Origin: Solirubrobacterales bacterium
GTDB lineage: Bacteria > Actinomycetota > Thermoleophilia > Solirubrobacterales > Solirubrobacteraceae
NCBI GenBank assembly: GCA_013813955.1
Contig: JACCQW010000113.1
Span: forward strand, 1 to 7,612
DNA: 7,612 nucleotides
Direction of reading: 5' to 3'
The translations under genes were made by a program, and so were the position numbers. This document shows, piece by piece, positions 1 through 6,163 of the stretch. How positions within the stretch are numbered: the stretch's first letter is position 1; every line of letters begins with the position of its first letter. The notes beneath the pieces are model-generated. The model ran no database searches and had not been told where the DNA came from. It worked only from the letters and a program-made list of their open reading frames with translations.

Positions 1-74
1 CCCTCGCGCTCGTCCCCCCCGACCGCGTCGCGGTCGCGCCCGGCGAGCCCGTCGAGATCGAGTTCGTACGCTAG
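1..74 (+). CDS. 3' end of an unidentified protein gene (partial)
   Basis: The frame ending in TAG at 72-74 is open to the left edge and codes for about 23 residues ending in PGEPVEIEFVR. Third positions are nearly all G or C, as in real genes of this window. The stop is shared, as a palindromic CTAG at 71-74, with the stop of the convergent toxin gene, which argues that this is a true gene end. The tail (PPDRV-AVAPGEPVEIEF) has a beta-strand look, such as the end of a TOBE or other small barrel domain, but too little is present to name a family. The gene body lies outside the window. Confidence 0.5.
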   Translation, partial: LALVPPDRVAVAPGEPVEIEFVR

Positions 75-481
75 CTCGCGGCGGCCCTGAGCCGCACTAC
101 GGGCACGCCCGTGTGCCGCGCGACCGCCGCGGCGAGCGGGGCGTCCTTGGTGGCGATCGGTTCGCCGACCTGCTCGGCGAGCGCCACGAACAGCGCGTCC
201 GCCACCGTGAAGTTGTGGCGCAGCGCCCACGCACGGCTGCGGAGCGAAAGGCTGGGGAACAGCTCGATCGGCGTGTCCGCCAAGTCGTCGACCGCAGCCC
301 GGGCGCGGCGCTCCTCGATGTCACCTCTGAGCGCGGACCGGCGCAGGACCGCGATCACTTCGAAGACGAGGACGTCGGGGGCGGCGAGGAGATCCTCGTG
401 GCGCAGCAGCCGGTGGACCTCTTCCGCCGCGCCGCCGCCGAGCAGCAGGTCCACGACCCCCGAGCTGTCGATGACGGTCAC
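71..481 (-). CDS. vapC: PIN-domain ribonuclease toxin, VapC/FitB type
   Basis: A 136-aa protein of the usual VapC/FitB length. PIN-domain toxins are Mg2+-dependent endoribonucleases that cut specific tRNAs, rRNA or mRNA and arrest growth when not held by their antitoxin. The four acidic active-site positions are all visible: D5 in VIDSSG at the N-terminus, E41 in FEVIAVLRR, D95 in TVADALFVALA and D113 in ATKDAPLA, so the enzyme looks intact. The start is GTG (481-479) and overlaps the TGA of the antitoxin as GTGA, which implies translational coupling and antitoxin-first expression. The stop overlaps that of the convergent plus-strand gene. No separate promoter is seen. The family call is secure; the RNA target cannot be read from the sequence. 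The FitB name would fit equally well, given the FitA-like partner. Confidence 0.93.
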   Translation of the reverse strand: MTVIDSSGVVDLLLGGGAAEEVHRLLRHEDLLAAPDVLVFEVIAVLRRSALRGDIEERRARAAVDDLADTPIELFPSLSLRSRAWALRHNFTVADALFVALAEQVGEPIATKDAPLAAAVARHTGVPVVRLRAAAS

Positions 482-711
482 TCGCCGTGGTCGCGCAACC
501 GGCGGATCGCGGTCTCGCTGCTCTCCCCGAGCCCGGCTGCCCCACGCGCGCGGACGCGCTCGGCGAGCTCGGCCGGGGTGGGACGTGCGGCATCGCGGGC
601 CAGGCGAGCCCGCAGATACTCCGACAGCGAGACGCCCTGGGCCGCCGCTCGCGCCTTGAGCGTGCGGTGGACGTCCTCGGGGACATCGCGGATCTGGAGC
701 AGCACTCCCAT
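478..711 (-). CDS. vapB: Ribbon-helix-helix antitoxin, FitA/VapB type
   Basis: A 77-aa protein. The N-terminal 45 residues form a FitA-like ribbon-helix-helix: a strand (LLQIRDVP), then helix A (EDVHRTLKARAAAQ), a turn at GVS and helix B (LSEYLRARLARDA). Such dimers bind operator DNA through the paired strands. The C-terminal part (about residues 46-77, rich in Arg, Glu and Ala, ending in IRRLRDHGE) is where this family wraps the PIN toxin and blocks its active site. The ATG at 711-709 is chosen because the FitA-type strand begins a few residues later. The frame stays open to 837, but that extension has no family resemblance and would run over the promoter and operator. No Shine-Dalgarno sequence is visible and the predicted leader is only a few bases. 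It overlaps the toxin start by 4 bases. Confidence 0.92.
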   Translation of the reverse strand: MGVLLQIRDVPEDVHRTLKARAAAQGVSLSEYLRARLARDAARPTPAELAERVRARGAAGLGESSETAIRRLRDHGE

Positions 712-713
712 AC

Positions 714-734
714 GCGATGCAACGCTAGCATCGC
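714..734. promoter_or_regulatory. Candidate vapB operator (inverted repeat)
   Basis: Perfect 7-bp arms GCGATGC (714-720) and GCATCGC (728-734) flank a 7-bp spacer, ending two bases upstream of the vapB ATG. RHH antitoxins such as FitA and VapB bind inverted repeats in their own promoters, with the toxin strengthening binding. This position is the expected one and overlaps the putative -10. Binding is inferred. Confidence 0.6.
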
Positions 735-752
735 CGACGGATTGAAGCCAAT
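721..752 (-). promoter_or_regulatory. Candidate vapBC promoter
   Basis: Read on the minus strand, TGCTAGCGT (729-721) fits an extended -10 (TGnTAnnnT). TTGGCT lies 18 bases upstream as a weak -35 (752-747). Transcription would begin about 3-4 bases before the vapB ATG, giving a nearly leaderless mRNA, in keeping with the absence of a Shine-Dalgarno sequence. The -10 sits inside the inverted repeat at 714-734, so a bound antitoxin would block it. Confidence 0.4.
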
Positions 753-786
753 CAACGAATGACAGCATCCGGACGGCAGTACGGAT

Positions 787-834
787 CGGGCGGCAGCCCG
801 CTGCTAACGTGACCCGGGCGTGTGTTGCCGCCCG
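787..834 (+). other. Long nested inverted repeat, possible structured RNA
   Basis: CGGGCGGCA (787-795) is perfectly complementary to TGCCGCCCG (826-834). Directly inside it, GCCCG (796-800) pairs with CGGGC (815-819), leaving a 14-nt loop and a 6-nt bulge (820-825). Two smaller hairpins, 787-800 and 815-834, are mutually exclusive with this fold. It lies in a 199-bp gene-free stretch between vapB and guaB3, 25 bases before a terminator-like hairpin. I do not recognise a named riboswitch class in it. Confidence 0.4.
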
Positions 835-858
835 CAAACTGCAGGATCTTCGTCGTCC

Positions 859-882
859 GGCCCCGCCTGCGCGGGGCCTTTT
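859..882 (+). terminator. Intrinsic terminator-like hairpin upstream of guaB3
   Basis: GGCCCCGC (859-866) pairs with GCGGGGCC (871-878) around a CTGC loop and is followed directly by TTTT (879-882), so it reads as a terminator only on the plus strand. No plus-strand protein gene lies between 74 and 911. It therefore either ends a non-coding or read-through transcript or acts as an attenuator in a guaB3 leader. GCAGG (841-845) can pair with CCTGC (866-870) at the stem and loop, a weak competing pairing. Confidence 0.55.
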
Positions 883-898
883 CGTCCGTCCCCGGCCC

Positions 899-904
899 TA
901 GGAT
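899..904 (+). promoter_or_regulatory. Candidate -10 box of guaB3 (or Shine-Dalgarno)
   Basis: TAGGAT fits the TAnnnT -10 pattern and ends six bases before the ATG at 911, so initiation seven bases after the box would fall on the A of the ATG, giving a leaderless mRNA. No good -35 is seen 16-18 bases upstream. The same bases hold AGGA (900-903), seven bases before the ATG, which could serve as a Shine-Dalgarno in a longer transcript. Sequence alone does not decide between them. Confidence 0.4.
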
Positions 905-910
905 CCGCCC

Positions 911-2152
911 ATGGAGATTGAGATCGGCCGCGGCAAGAAGGCTCGCCGCGCCTACGGCTTCGACGACATCGCGATCGTGCCCTCGCGGCGCACGCGGGAC
1001 CCTGACGACGTCGACATCTCCTGGAAGCTCGGCGACTACCGCTTCGACCTGCCGCTGCTCGCCTCGGCCATGGACGGCGTCGTCTCGCCGACCACCGCAG
1101 GGATCGTCGGCAGGCTCGGAGGCCTGGCGGTCCTGAACCTCGAGGGGATCTTCACCCGCTACGAGGACGCCGAGGCGCAGCTCGAGCGCATCGCGCACCT
1201 GCCCAAGGACGTCGCCACGCGAGAGATGCAGGAGATCTACAGCGCCCCGATCCAGCCCGAGCTGATCGCCCAGCGCATCCGCGAGATCAAGGACCAGGGT
1301 GTCGTCGTCGCCGCCTCGCTGACCCCGCAGCGGGTGCGCAAGCACTACGAGCTGGCGCTCGAGGCGGGCCTGGACATCCTCGTCATCCAGGGCACCGTGG
1401 TCAGCGCCGAGCACGTCTCCGCCGACGAGACCCGCCCGCCGCTGAACCTCAAGGAGTTCACGCGCGAGGTGCCGGTGCCGGTCATCGTGGGCGGCTGCGC
1501 CAGCTACCACACGGGCCTGCACCTCATGCGCACCGGCGCCGCCGGCGTGCTCGTGGGCGTCGGCCCCGGCGCGGCCTGCACCACGCGTGGCGTGCTGGGC
1601 ATCGGCGTCCCGCAGGCCACCGCGATCGCCGACGTGGCCGCGGCCCGCTCCCAGCACATGCTGGAGACCGGCGAGTACTGCCAGGTCATCGCCGACGGCG
1701 GGATGCGCACCGGCGGCGACGTCTCCAAGGCGATCGCCTGCGGCGCGGATGCGGTGATGATCGCCTCCCCGCTGGCCCGCGCCCACGAGGCGCCCGGCCA
1801 GGGCTTTCATTGGGGCATGGCCACGTTCCACGCGACGCTCCCGCGCGGCGCGCGGGTGGCGACCCTGCAGAACGGCACGCTCGAGGAGATCCTCATCGGG
1901 CCGGCCCGCGAAAACGACGGCACGTTCAACCTCATGGGTGGCCTGCGCACCTCGATGGCCACCTGCGGCTACCAGGACATCGCGGAGTTCAACCGGGCCG
2001 AGCTGATGATCGCGCCGTCGCTGCAGACCGAGGGCAAGCAGCTGCAGACCGCGCAGGGAATCGGGATGGGCGCGCGCGGTGCGGCGGCGCCGGCGCCGGC
2101 CCCGAGCAACGGGCACGGCACGCCGAAGGCCCCGGCGCTCAGCGAGAACTAG
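911..2152 (+). CDS. guaB3: GuaB3-type IMP dehydrogenase family protein (no CBS domains)
   Basis: A 413-aa TIM-barrel protein of the IMP dehydrogenase/GMP reductase superfamily. Visible motifs: SAMDGVVSP (52-60) at the substrate end of the barrel; the catalytic-loop GPGAACTTR (218-226) with the thiolate at C223; and DGGMRTGGDV (262-271) with the following GADAVMIASPLA, which bind the IMP phosphate. The tandem CBS domains that lengthen ordinary GuaB to about 490 aa are absent, as in GuaB3. The last 25 or so residues are an Ala/Pro-rich tail, probably disordered. IMP dehydrogenase makes XMP from IMP with NAD+. GuaB3 proteins have been variously reported as inactive or as IMP dehydrogenases, so activity is inferred. 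It is first in an operon with guaA, which favours an IMP-to-XMP role; a canonical guaB elsewhere in the genome cannot be excluded. Confidence 0.9.
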   Translation: MEIEIGRGKKARRAYGFDDIAIVPSRRTRDPDDVDISWKLGDYRFDLPLLASAMDGVVSPTTAGIVGRLGGLAVLNLEGIFTRYEDAEAQLERIAHLPKDVATREMQEIYSAPIQPELIAQRIREIKDQGVVVAASLTPQRVRKHYELALEAGLDILVIQGTVVSAEHVSADETRPPLNLKEFTREVPVPVIVGGCASYHTGLHLMRTGAAGVLVGVGPGAACTTRGVLGIGVPQATAIADVAAARSQHMLETGEYCQVIADGGMRTGGDVSKAIACGADAVMIASPLARAHEAPGQGFHWGMATFHATLPRGARVATLQNGTLEEILIGPARENDGTFNLMGGLRTSMATCGYQDIAEFNRAELMIAPSLQTEGKQLQTAQGIGMGARGAAAPAPAPSNGHGTPKAPALSEN

Positions 2153-3769
2153 GTGGCCGAGGGCGTCGTCACCGCGGCCACGGCGGCGACGGAGCTCGTC
2201 GAGGAGGACGTCCGCGACGTCGCCGTGCCCAGCGCGATCGACGAGGTCGTCGTCCTGGACTACGGCGGGCAGTACTCGCAGCTCATCGCGCGCCGGGTGC
2301 GCGAGCTGGGCGTCTTCAGCGAGCTGCTGCCCCACCACGTCGGGCCCGAGGAGGTCCGCCGGCGCAAACCCAAGGGGCTGATCCTGTCGGGTGGACCGGC
2401 CTCCGTGTACGCCGACGGCGCGCCACGGCTGGATCGCGAGCTGCTCGAGCTCGGGATCCCCGTGCTGGGCATCTGCTACGGCATGCAGCTGATGGCGCTG
2501 GCGCTCGGAGGCAAGGTGCAGGGCGCCGAGGTGGGCGAGTTCGGGCGCTCGGAGCTGACCGTCTGCGAGCCCGGCCGGCTGTTCGCCGGCCTGCCCGGGC
2601 AGCAGACCTGCTGGATGTCCCACCGCGACACCGTCTTCTCCCCGCCGCCGGGGTTCACCGCCCTGGCATCCTCGACCGGGTCGCCGGTCGCCGCGCTGGA
2701 GTCCGTCGAGCGCGGGATCTACGGCATCCAGTTTCACCCCGAGGTGGTGCACACGCCCTACGGGCAGACGATCCTCGAGCGCTTCCTCGGCGAGATCTGC
2801 GAGGCCGACCGGTCGTGGAGCCCGGAGAGCATCGTCGCCGAGCAGATCGCGCGGATCCGTGCCCAGGTGGGGACCGGCAAGGTCATCTGCGGGCTCAGCG
2901 GCGGCGTGGACTCGAGCGTCGCCGCCCTGCTCGTGCACCGCGCGATCGGCGACCAGCTCACGTGCGTGTTCGTCGACCACGGCCTGATGCGCAAGAACGA
3001 GGGCGAGCAGGTCGTCAGCGCCTTTCGCGACCACTTCAAGGTGCCGCTGGTCGCCGTGCAGGCCGAGGACCGCTTCCTGGCCAAGCTCGTCGGGGTGACC
3101 GATCCGGAGACCAAGCGCAAGGCGATCGGCGCCGAGTTCATCCGCGTCTTCGAGGAGGAGGCCGCCAGGATCGGCGATGCCAACTACCTGGTCCAGGGCA
3201 CGCTGTACTCCGACGTGATCGAGTCCGGCGGCGGCACCGGCGCGGCAACGATCAAGTCCCACCACAACGTCGGCGGCCTGCCCGAGGACCTGCAGTTCGA
3301 GCTCGTCGAGCCGCTGCGCGCGCTGTTCAAGGACGAGGTCCGCGCGGTCGGCGCCGAGCTCGGGCTGCCCGAGCGCCTGGTCTGGCGCCAGCCGTTCCCC
3401 GGTCCCGGCCTGGCGATCCGCATCGTCGGCGGCGAGGCGACCAAGGCGCGCCTTGACCTGCTGCGCGAGTGCGACTACGTCCTGCAGGACGAGATCCGCA
3501 AGGCCGGGCTGTATCGCGACCTGTGGCAGTCCTTCTGCGTGCTGCCCGATATCCGCACGGTCGGCGTGCAGGGCGACGAGCGCACGTACGGCAGCGTCGT
3601 GGTCATCCGCGCCGTGACGTCCGACGACGCGATGACCGCCGACTGGGCGCGCCTGCCCTACGACCTGCTCGAGCAGATCGCGTCGCGCATGATCAACGAG
3701 CTGCGCGACGTCAACCGGGTCGTGCTCGACATCACCAGCAAGCCGCCGGGCACGATCGAGTGGGAGTAG
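2153..3769 (+). CDS. guaA: GMP synthase (glutamine-hydrolysing)
   Basis: A complete 538-aa GMP synthetase, converting XMP, glutamine and ATP to GMP in the cytosol. The N-terminal class I glutamine amidotransferase (about 30-215) has its triad in GICYGMQ (C108) and QFHPEV (H195, E197). The ATP-pyrophosphatase domain has the PP-loop SGGVDSS (249-255). The C-terminal dimerisation domain carries [11 protein letters not shown] (413-423) and ends in the canonical [12 protein letters not shown]. The GTG start at 2153 follows the guaB3 TAG with no gap. The first 29 residues, before the [13 protein letters not shown] strand, have no counterpart in ordinary GuaA. An alternative start is the in-frame GTG at 2225 (V25), with GAGGAGG 17 bases upstream, which would remove most of the extension. 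All catalytic residues are present. Confidence 0.97.
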   Translation: MAEGVVTAATAATELVEEDVRDVAVPSAIDEVVVLDYGGQYSQLIARRVRELGVFSELLPHHVGPEEVRRRKPKGLILSGGPASVYADGAPRLDRELLELGIPVLGICYGMQLMALALGGKVQGAEVGEFGRSELTVCEPGRLFAGLPGQQTCWMSHRDTVFSPPPGFTALASSTGSPVAALESVERGIYGIQFHPEVVHTPYGQTILERFLGEICEADRSWSPESIVAEQIARIRAQVGTGKVICGLSGGVDSSVAALLVHRAIGDQLTCVFVDHGLMRKNEGEQVVSAFRDHFKVPLVAVQAEDRFLAKLVGVTDPETKRKAIGAEFIRVFEEEAARIGDANYLVQGTLYSDVIESGGGTGAATIKSHHNVGGLPEDLQFELVEPLRALFKDEVRAVGAELGLPERLVWRQPFPGPGLAIRIVGGEATKARLDLLRECDYVLQDEIRKAGLYRDLWQSFCVLPDIRTVGVQGDERTYGSVVVIRAVTSDDAMTADWARLPYDLLEQIASRMINELRDVNRVVLDITSKPPGTIEWE

Positions 3770-4114
3770 ATGACCGCCGAGGAGAGCCTTGACCACGACG
3801 GGGTCGTCGCCGCCCTGCAGGGGAGCCTGGGCAACTACTGGACCGTGACCGTCCGCTCCGCGCGGCCGGGCGCCCCGCTCATCGCCATGTTCAGCGGGGC
3901 GATGCAGAAGGCCGAGCCCAAGGACGACGCGCCGCCCGGCGAGACGGACTTCGTGTGGTACGTCGGAACGGACAACAAGACGTTCGGAGCGTTCACGATC
4001 CCCAACCAGGACTTCCGCCAGGCGCAGTGGGAGGAGACACCGAAGGGCCATGCGCTCATGGTCCACACCTCCGACGTGCTGATCGCGCTGTTCCCGCGCT
4101 CCGCCGAAGACTGA
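3770..4114 (+). CDS. Hypothetical protein translationally linked to guaA
   Basis: A 114-aa protein that I do not recognise. Its ATG directly follows the guaA TAG (TAGATG), with GGGAG (3762-3766) just upstream, so it is very likely translated by ribosomes finishing guaA. It is rich in aromatic residues for its size (NYWTVTVRS at 22-30, TDFVWYVG, FTIPNQDFRQAQWEE) and ends in LMVHTSDVLIALFPRSAED. It has no cysteine, signal peptide or membrane segment and looks like a small soluble alpha/beta protein. Codon use matches its neighbours. Its place as third gene of a guaB3-guaA operon suggests a purine-linked or GuaA-partner role, but nothing in the sequence shows an activity. Confidence 0.8.
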   Translation: MTAEESLDHDGVVAALQGSLGNYWTVTVRSARPGAPLIAMFSGAMQKAEPKDDAPPGETDFVWYVGTDNKTFGAFTIPNQDFRQAQWEETPKGHALMVHTSDVLIALFPRSAED

Positions 4115-4120
4115 GCACCG

Positions 4121-4139
4121 GGTCCGGCCGGCACGGACC
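4121..4139 (+). terminator. Weak hairpin after the guaB3-guaA operon
   Basis: GGTCCG (4121-4126) and CGGACC (4134-4139) form a 6-bp stem with a 7-nt loop, starting seven bases after the stop of the operon's last gene. The bases that follow are G/C, not T, so it is not a classic intrinsic terminator. It may still help end or protect the transcript. The position is suggestive; the evidence is thin. Confidence 0.25.
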
Positions 4140-4264
4140 GGGGCCGCGCCCGTGGCGGGGAGTGCCGCTGGCCGTGCCGCATCGGCTGCCGGCTGGCACG
4201 ACGGGTGCCCCGCTTCAGGCGAGAGCAGCACAGCACTCAGCACGCCCGCGCGTCTCGAAACCGC

Positions 4265-4270
4265 GATAGT
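4265..4270 (+). promoter_or_regulatory. Candidate -10 box of the SnoaL-like gene
   Basis: GATAGT (four of six matches to TATAAT) ends six bases before the ATG at 4277, the same spacing as TAGGAT before guaB3. A leaderless transcript starting at the ATG is plausible. No -35 and no Shine-Dalgarno sequence are seen. Confidence 0.35.
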
Positions 4271-4276
4271 CGGCCC

Positions 4277-4702
4277 ATGGCGTCGGCGAACCTGGAGATA
4301 GTGCGCTCGATCTACGCTGCCTGGGGGCGCGGCGACTACAGCTCGGCCGAGTGGGCCGATCCTCAGATCGAGTATGTGTTCGCTGACGGGCCGGCGGCCG
4401 GCAGCTGGACAGGGCTGGCCGGGATGGCCGAGGCCTGGAGCGGCTTCCTGAGCCCCTGGGAGGGGCTCCGCGTCGAGGCTGAGGAATACCGCGAGCTCGA
4501 CGGCGAGCGTCTCCTGGTTCTCAACCGCTTCAGCGGGAGTGGCAAGTCAAGCGGAGTCGAGGTCGGGCAGATATCGACGAAGGCAGCGAGCCTGTTCTAC
4601 GTCCGCGGCGGCAAGGTGACCCGGCTCGTCCAGTACTGGGACCACCACCGCGCGCTCGCCGATCTCGGCCTCGCTCCCGAGGCCGGCTCCACGGGCGCAT
4701 GA
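4277..4702 (+). CDS. SnoaL-like / NTF2-fold family protein
   Basis: A 141-aa single-domain protein of the nuclear transport factor 2-like (SnoaL-like) superfamily, a cone-shaped alpha+beta barrel used by polyketide cyclases, ketosteroid isomerase relatives and many uncharacterised proteins. The typical opening helix NLEIVRSIYAAWGRGDY (5-21) is followed by the DPQIEYVF strand. The closing sheet (ASLFYVRGGKVTRLVQYWDHHRALADLGL) is also the family's usual ending. The fold can be named but not the substrate. The ATG at 4277 is chosen because the family begins there; the frame is open 24 codons further upstream, but those residues (with MPRFRREQHSTQH) look like translated non-coding sequence. It is a lone gene, convergent with the P450. 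It could have any small-molecule role. Confidence 0.85.
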   Translation: MASANLEIVRSIYAAWGRGDYSSAEWADPQIEYVFADGPAAGSWTGLAGMAEAWSGFLSPWEGLRVEAEEYRELDGERLLVLNRFSGSGKSSGVEVGQISTKAASLFYVRGGKVTRLVQYWDHHRALADLGLAPEAGSTGA

Positions 4703-4713
4703 CTCGCGACAAT

Positions 4714-4743
4714 GCCGCTTTGAGGCAGGAGCGGCGTCGCCGC
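4714..4743. terminator. Inverted repeats between convergent genes
   Basis: In the 70-bp gap between the SnoaL-like and P450 genes, GCCGCT (4714-4719) pairs with AGCGGC (4730-4735). An overlapping palindrome, GCGGCG-T-CGCCGC, spans 4731-4743. This could end transcription from both sides, but no T tract follows on either strand. Confidence 0.3.
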
Positions 4744-4772
4744 TGACAGGCGCGCCTCGCCGTTCGTCCGTC

Positions 4773-6146
4773 TCAGCGGCGTCCGCGCACCACGACCCTC
4801 GCGCCGTGGGCCGGGATCATCGTCACGTTGCGGTGCTGGGCGTGCTCGGGCTCGGGCTCGGCCGCTTCGAGGTCCAGGCGGCGGGCCATGGCCTCGAGCA
4901 CGACGCGCTGCTCGGCCATCGCCAGCGCGGCGCCGAGACAGCGGCGGGTGCCGCCGCCGAACGGGATCCACTCGTAGGTCCCGGGCTTGCGACCCAGCCA
5001 GCGCTCGGGGCGGAACGCGAACGGATCGGGATAGATGTCCTCGCGGTGGTGGACCAGCAGCACGCTCATGTCGATGCCGGTGCCGGCCGGCACGACGTAC
5101 TCGCCCAGCCGCCAGGGCACGCGCACGCGACGGCCGATGATCGGGATCACCGGGCGCGAGCGCATCGACTCGACGATCGTCGCCTCGACGTGCTCGCCGG
5201 CCTGCTCGCCGGAGCGCACCGCGTCGCGCAGGCGGTCGTACGCGACGGGCGTGCGCACCAGGCGCTCCCACGCCCAGGCCAGCGAGTTCGCGGTCGTCTC
5301 GAAGCCCGCGAACACGAGCGTGAGCAGCTCGTCGCGCAGCTCCCGATCGGACAGCAGCTCACCGTCCTCGGTCTGCGCGCGCATGAGCAGCGACATGATG
5401 TCGGTGCGCTCGCCGAGGTCGTCGACCCCGCGGCGCGCGTGGATGATCGGATAGACGGAGCGGTCCAGCAGCGCCACGGCCTGGCGCATCAGCCCCACCG
5501 GCTCGGCCTTGCCGACGTTCATCAGCTCCCCGAGCTTTGCGAGCGGCGATGTCGATGCCGCGGACAGCGAGGCGACGGTCAACCGCAGACGGTGCTCGGG
5601 CGTGCCGCGGCGCGGGCGGCCCTCGACGCCGAAGATGCCCGACAGGATCACGTCGAGCGTGATCGCCTGCATCCGCGGCGCGAGCGCCATCGCGCGGTTC
5701 AGCGGCCAGTCGCCGATCTCGCGCTCGGTGGCGTCGGCGATCATCTGCGCGTAGCGCGCGATCGCCTCGCCGTGAAAGGGCGGCAGCAGCAGCTTGCGCT
5801 GACGCAGGTGACGGGGGCCGTTGGCGGTCAGCACAGAGTTGGGACCGACGATCGGCAGCAGCGGCGACTCGGCGGTCAGCGACGGCGCCTGGTCGGGATC
5901 GGCGGTGAACAGGGAGCGCACGTGGTCGGGGTGCGAGGTGACCGCGACCTCTCCCGCGATGACGCCGTTCATCGTGAAGACCTCGCCGTGCTCGCGCCTG
6001 GCGCGGAAGACGAACTCGATCTGGCGCTGGCTGAACTGCAGCAGCTGCCGCGTCCGCGAGGCGGTGATCGCCGGGGGCATCCGGATCGCGTCGCTCGCGC
6101 CGGCCGCTCCCGCCGGCGATGGTGTGGCTTCGCCGAGGTGGTACAT
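4773..6146 (-). CDS. Cytochrome P450 (soluble bacterial monooxygenase)
   Basis: A 457-aa haem-thiolate monooxygenase with all family signatures: I-helix AGFETT (280-285) for oxygen activation, ExxR in ESMR (E326, R329), FRPERW (378-383), and the haem loop FGGGTRRCLG (396-405) with the iron ligand C403. The GPNSVLTANG segment followed by HLRQRKLLLPPFHGE (113-127) resembles the CYP110/CYP135-like bacterial groups. There is no membrane anchor, so it is cytosolic and needs a separate ferredoxin and reductase, which are not in the window. The substrate cannot be told. The start is uncertain: ATG at 6146, or M23 at 6080, where MPPAITASR looks like the common P450 N-terminus. Neither has a strong Shine-Dalgarno. 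A 35-codon ORF ends 17 bases upstream and may be co-transcribed. It is convergent with the SnoaL-like gene. Confidence 0.95.
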   Translation of the reverse strand: MYHLGEATPSPAGAAGASDAIRMPPAITASRTRQLLQFSQRQIEFVFRARREHGEVFTMNGVIAGEVAVTSHPDHVRSLFTADPDQAPSLTAESPLLPIVGPNSVLTANGPRHLRQRKLLLPPFHGEAIARYAQMIADATEREIGDWPLNRAMALAPRMQAITLDVILSGIFGVEGRPRRGTPEHRLRLTVASLSAASTSPLAKLGELMNVGKAEPVGLMRQAVALLDRSVYPIIHARRGVDDLGERTDIMSLLMRAQTEDGELLSDRELRDELLTLVFAGFETTANSLAWAWERLVRTPVAYDRLRDAVRSGEQAGEHVEATIVESMRSRPVIPIIGRRVRVPWRLGEYVVPAGTGIDMSVLLVHHREDIYPDPFAFRPERWLGRKPGTYEWIPFGGGTRRCLGAALAMAEQRVVLEAMARRLDLEAAEPEPEHAQHRNVTMIPAHGARVVVRGRR

Positions 6147-6163
6147 GAGCGGAAGCGACCTAC

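Noticed and set aside
113..745. A 210-codon plus-strand frame opposite the toxin-antitoxin genes
   Set aside because: The minus-strand PIN toxin and RHH antitoxin are clear. This frame covers both and has no family features.
712..837. A longer antitoxin start extending the frame to 837
   Set aside because: The extra 42 residues do not resemble FitA/VapB N-termini and would place the inverted-repeat operator and -10 box inside the gene.
712..910. A tRNA gene in the gap before guaB3, suggested by the hairpins and terminator
   Set aside because: No cloverleaf with a T-arm GTTCRA motif and matching acceptor stem could be built; the pairing is a single nested hairpin.
1810..3456. A 548-codon plus-strand frame shifted against guaB3 and guaA
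   Set aside because: Arg/Ala/Gly-rich frame-shift shadow with no domain. The true frames carry the catalytic residues.
4164..4206. GTGCCGC direct repeats and CGTGCC/GGCACG arms before the SnoaL-like gene
   Set aside because: Short GC-only repeats of this kind are expected by chance at this base composition, and they do not line up with a promoter element.
752..4243. A 1163-codon open frame on the minus strand across guaB3 and guaA
   Set aside because: It is antisense to two unmistakable enzymes with complete motifs. In DNA this GC-rich, stop codons are rare in the opposing frame, and the translation is low-complexity Arg/Ala/Gly/Asp/His sequence with no family look.
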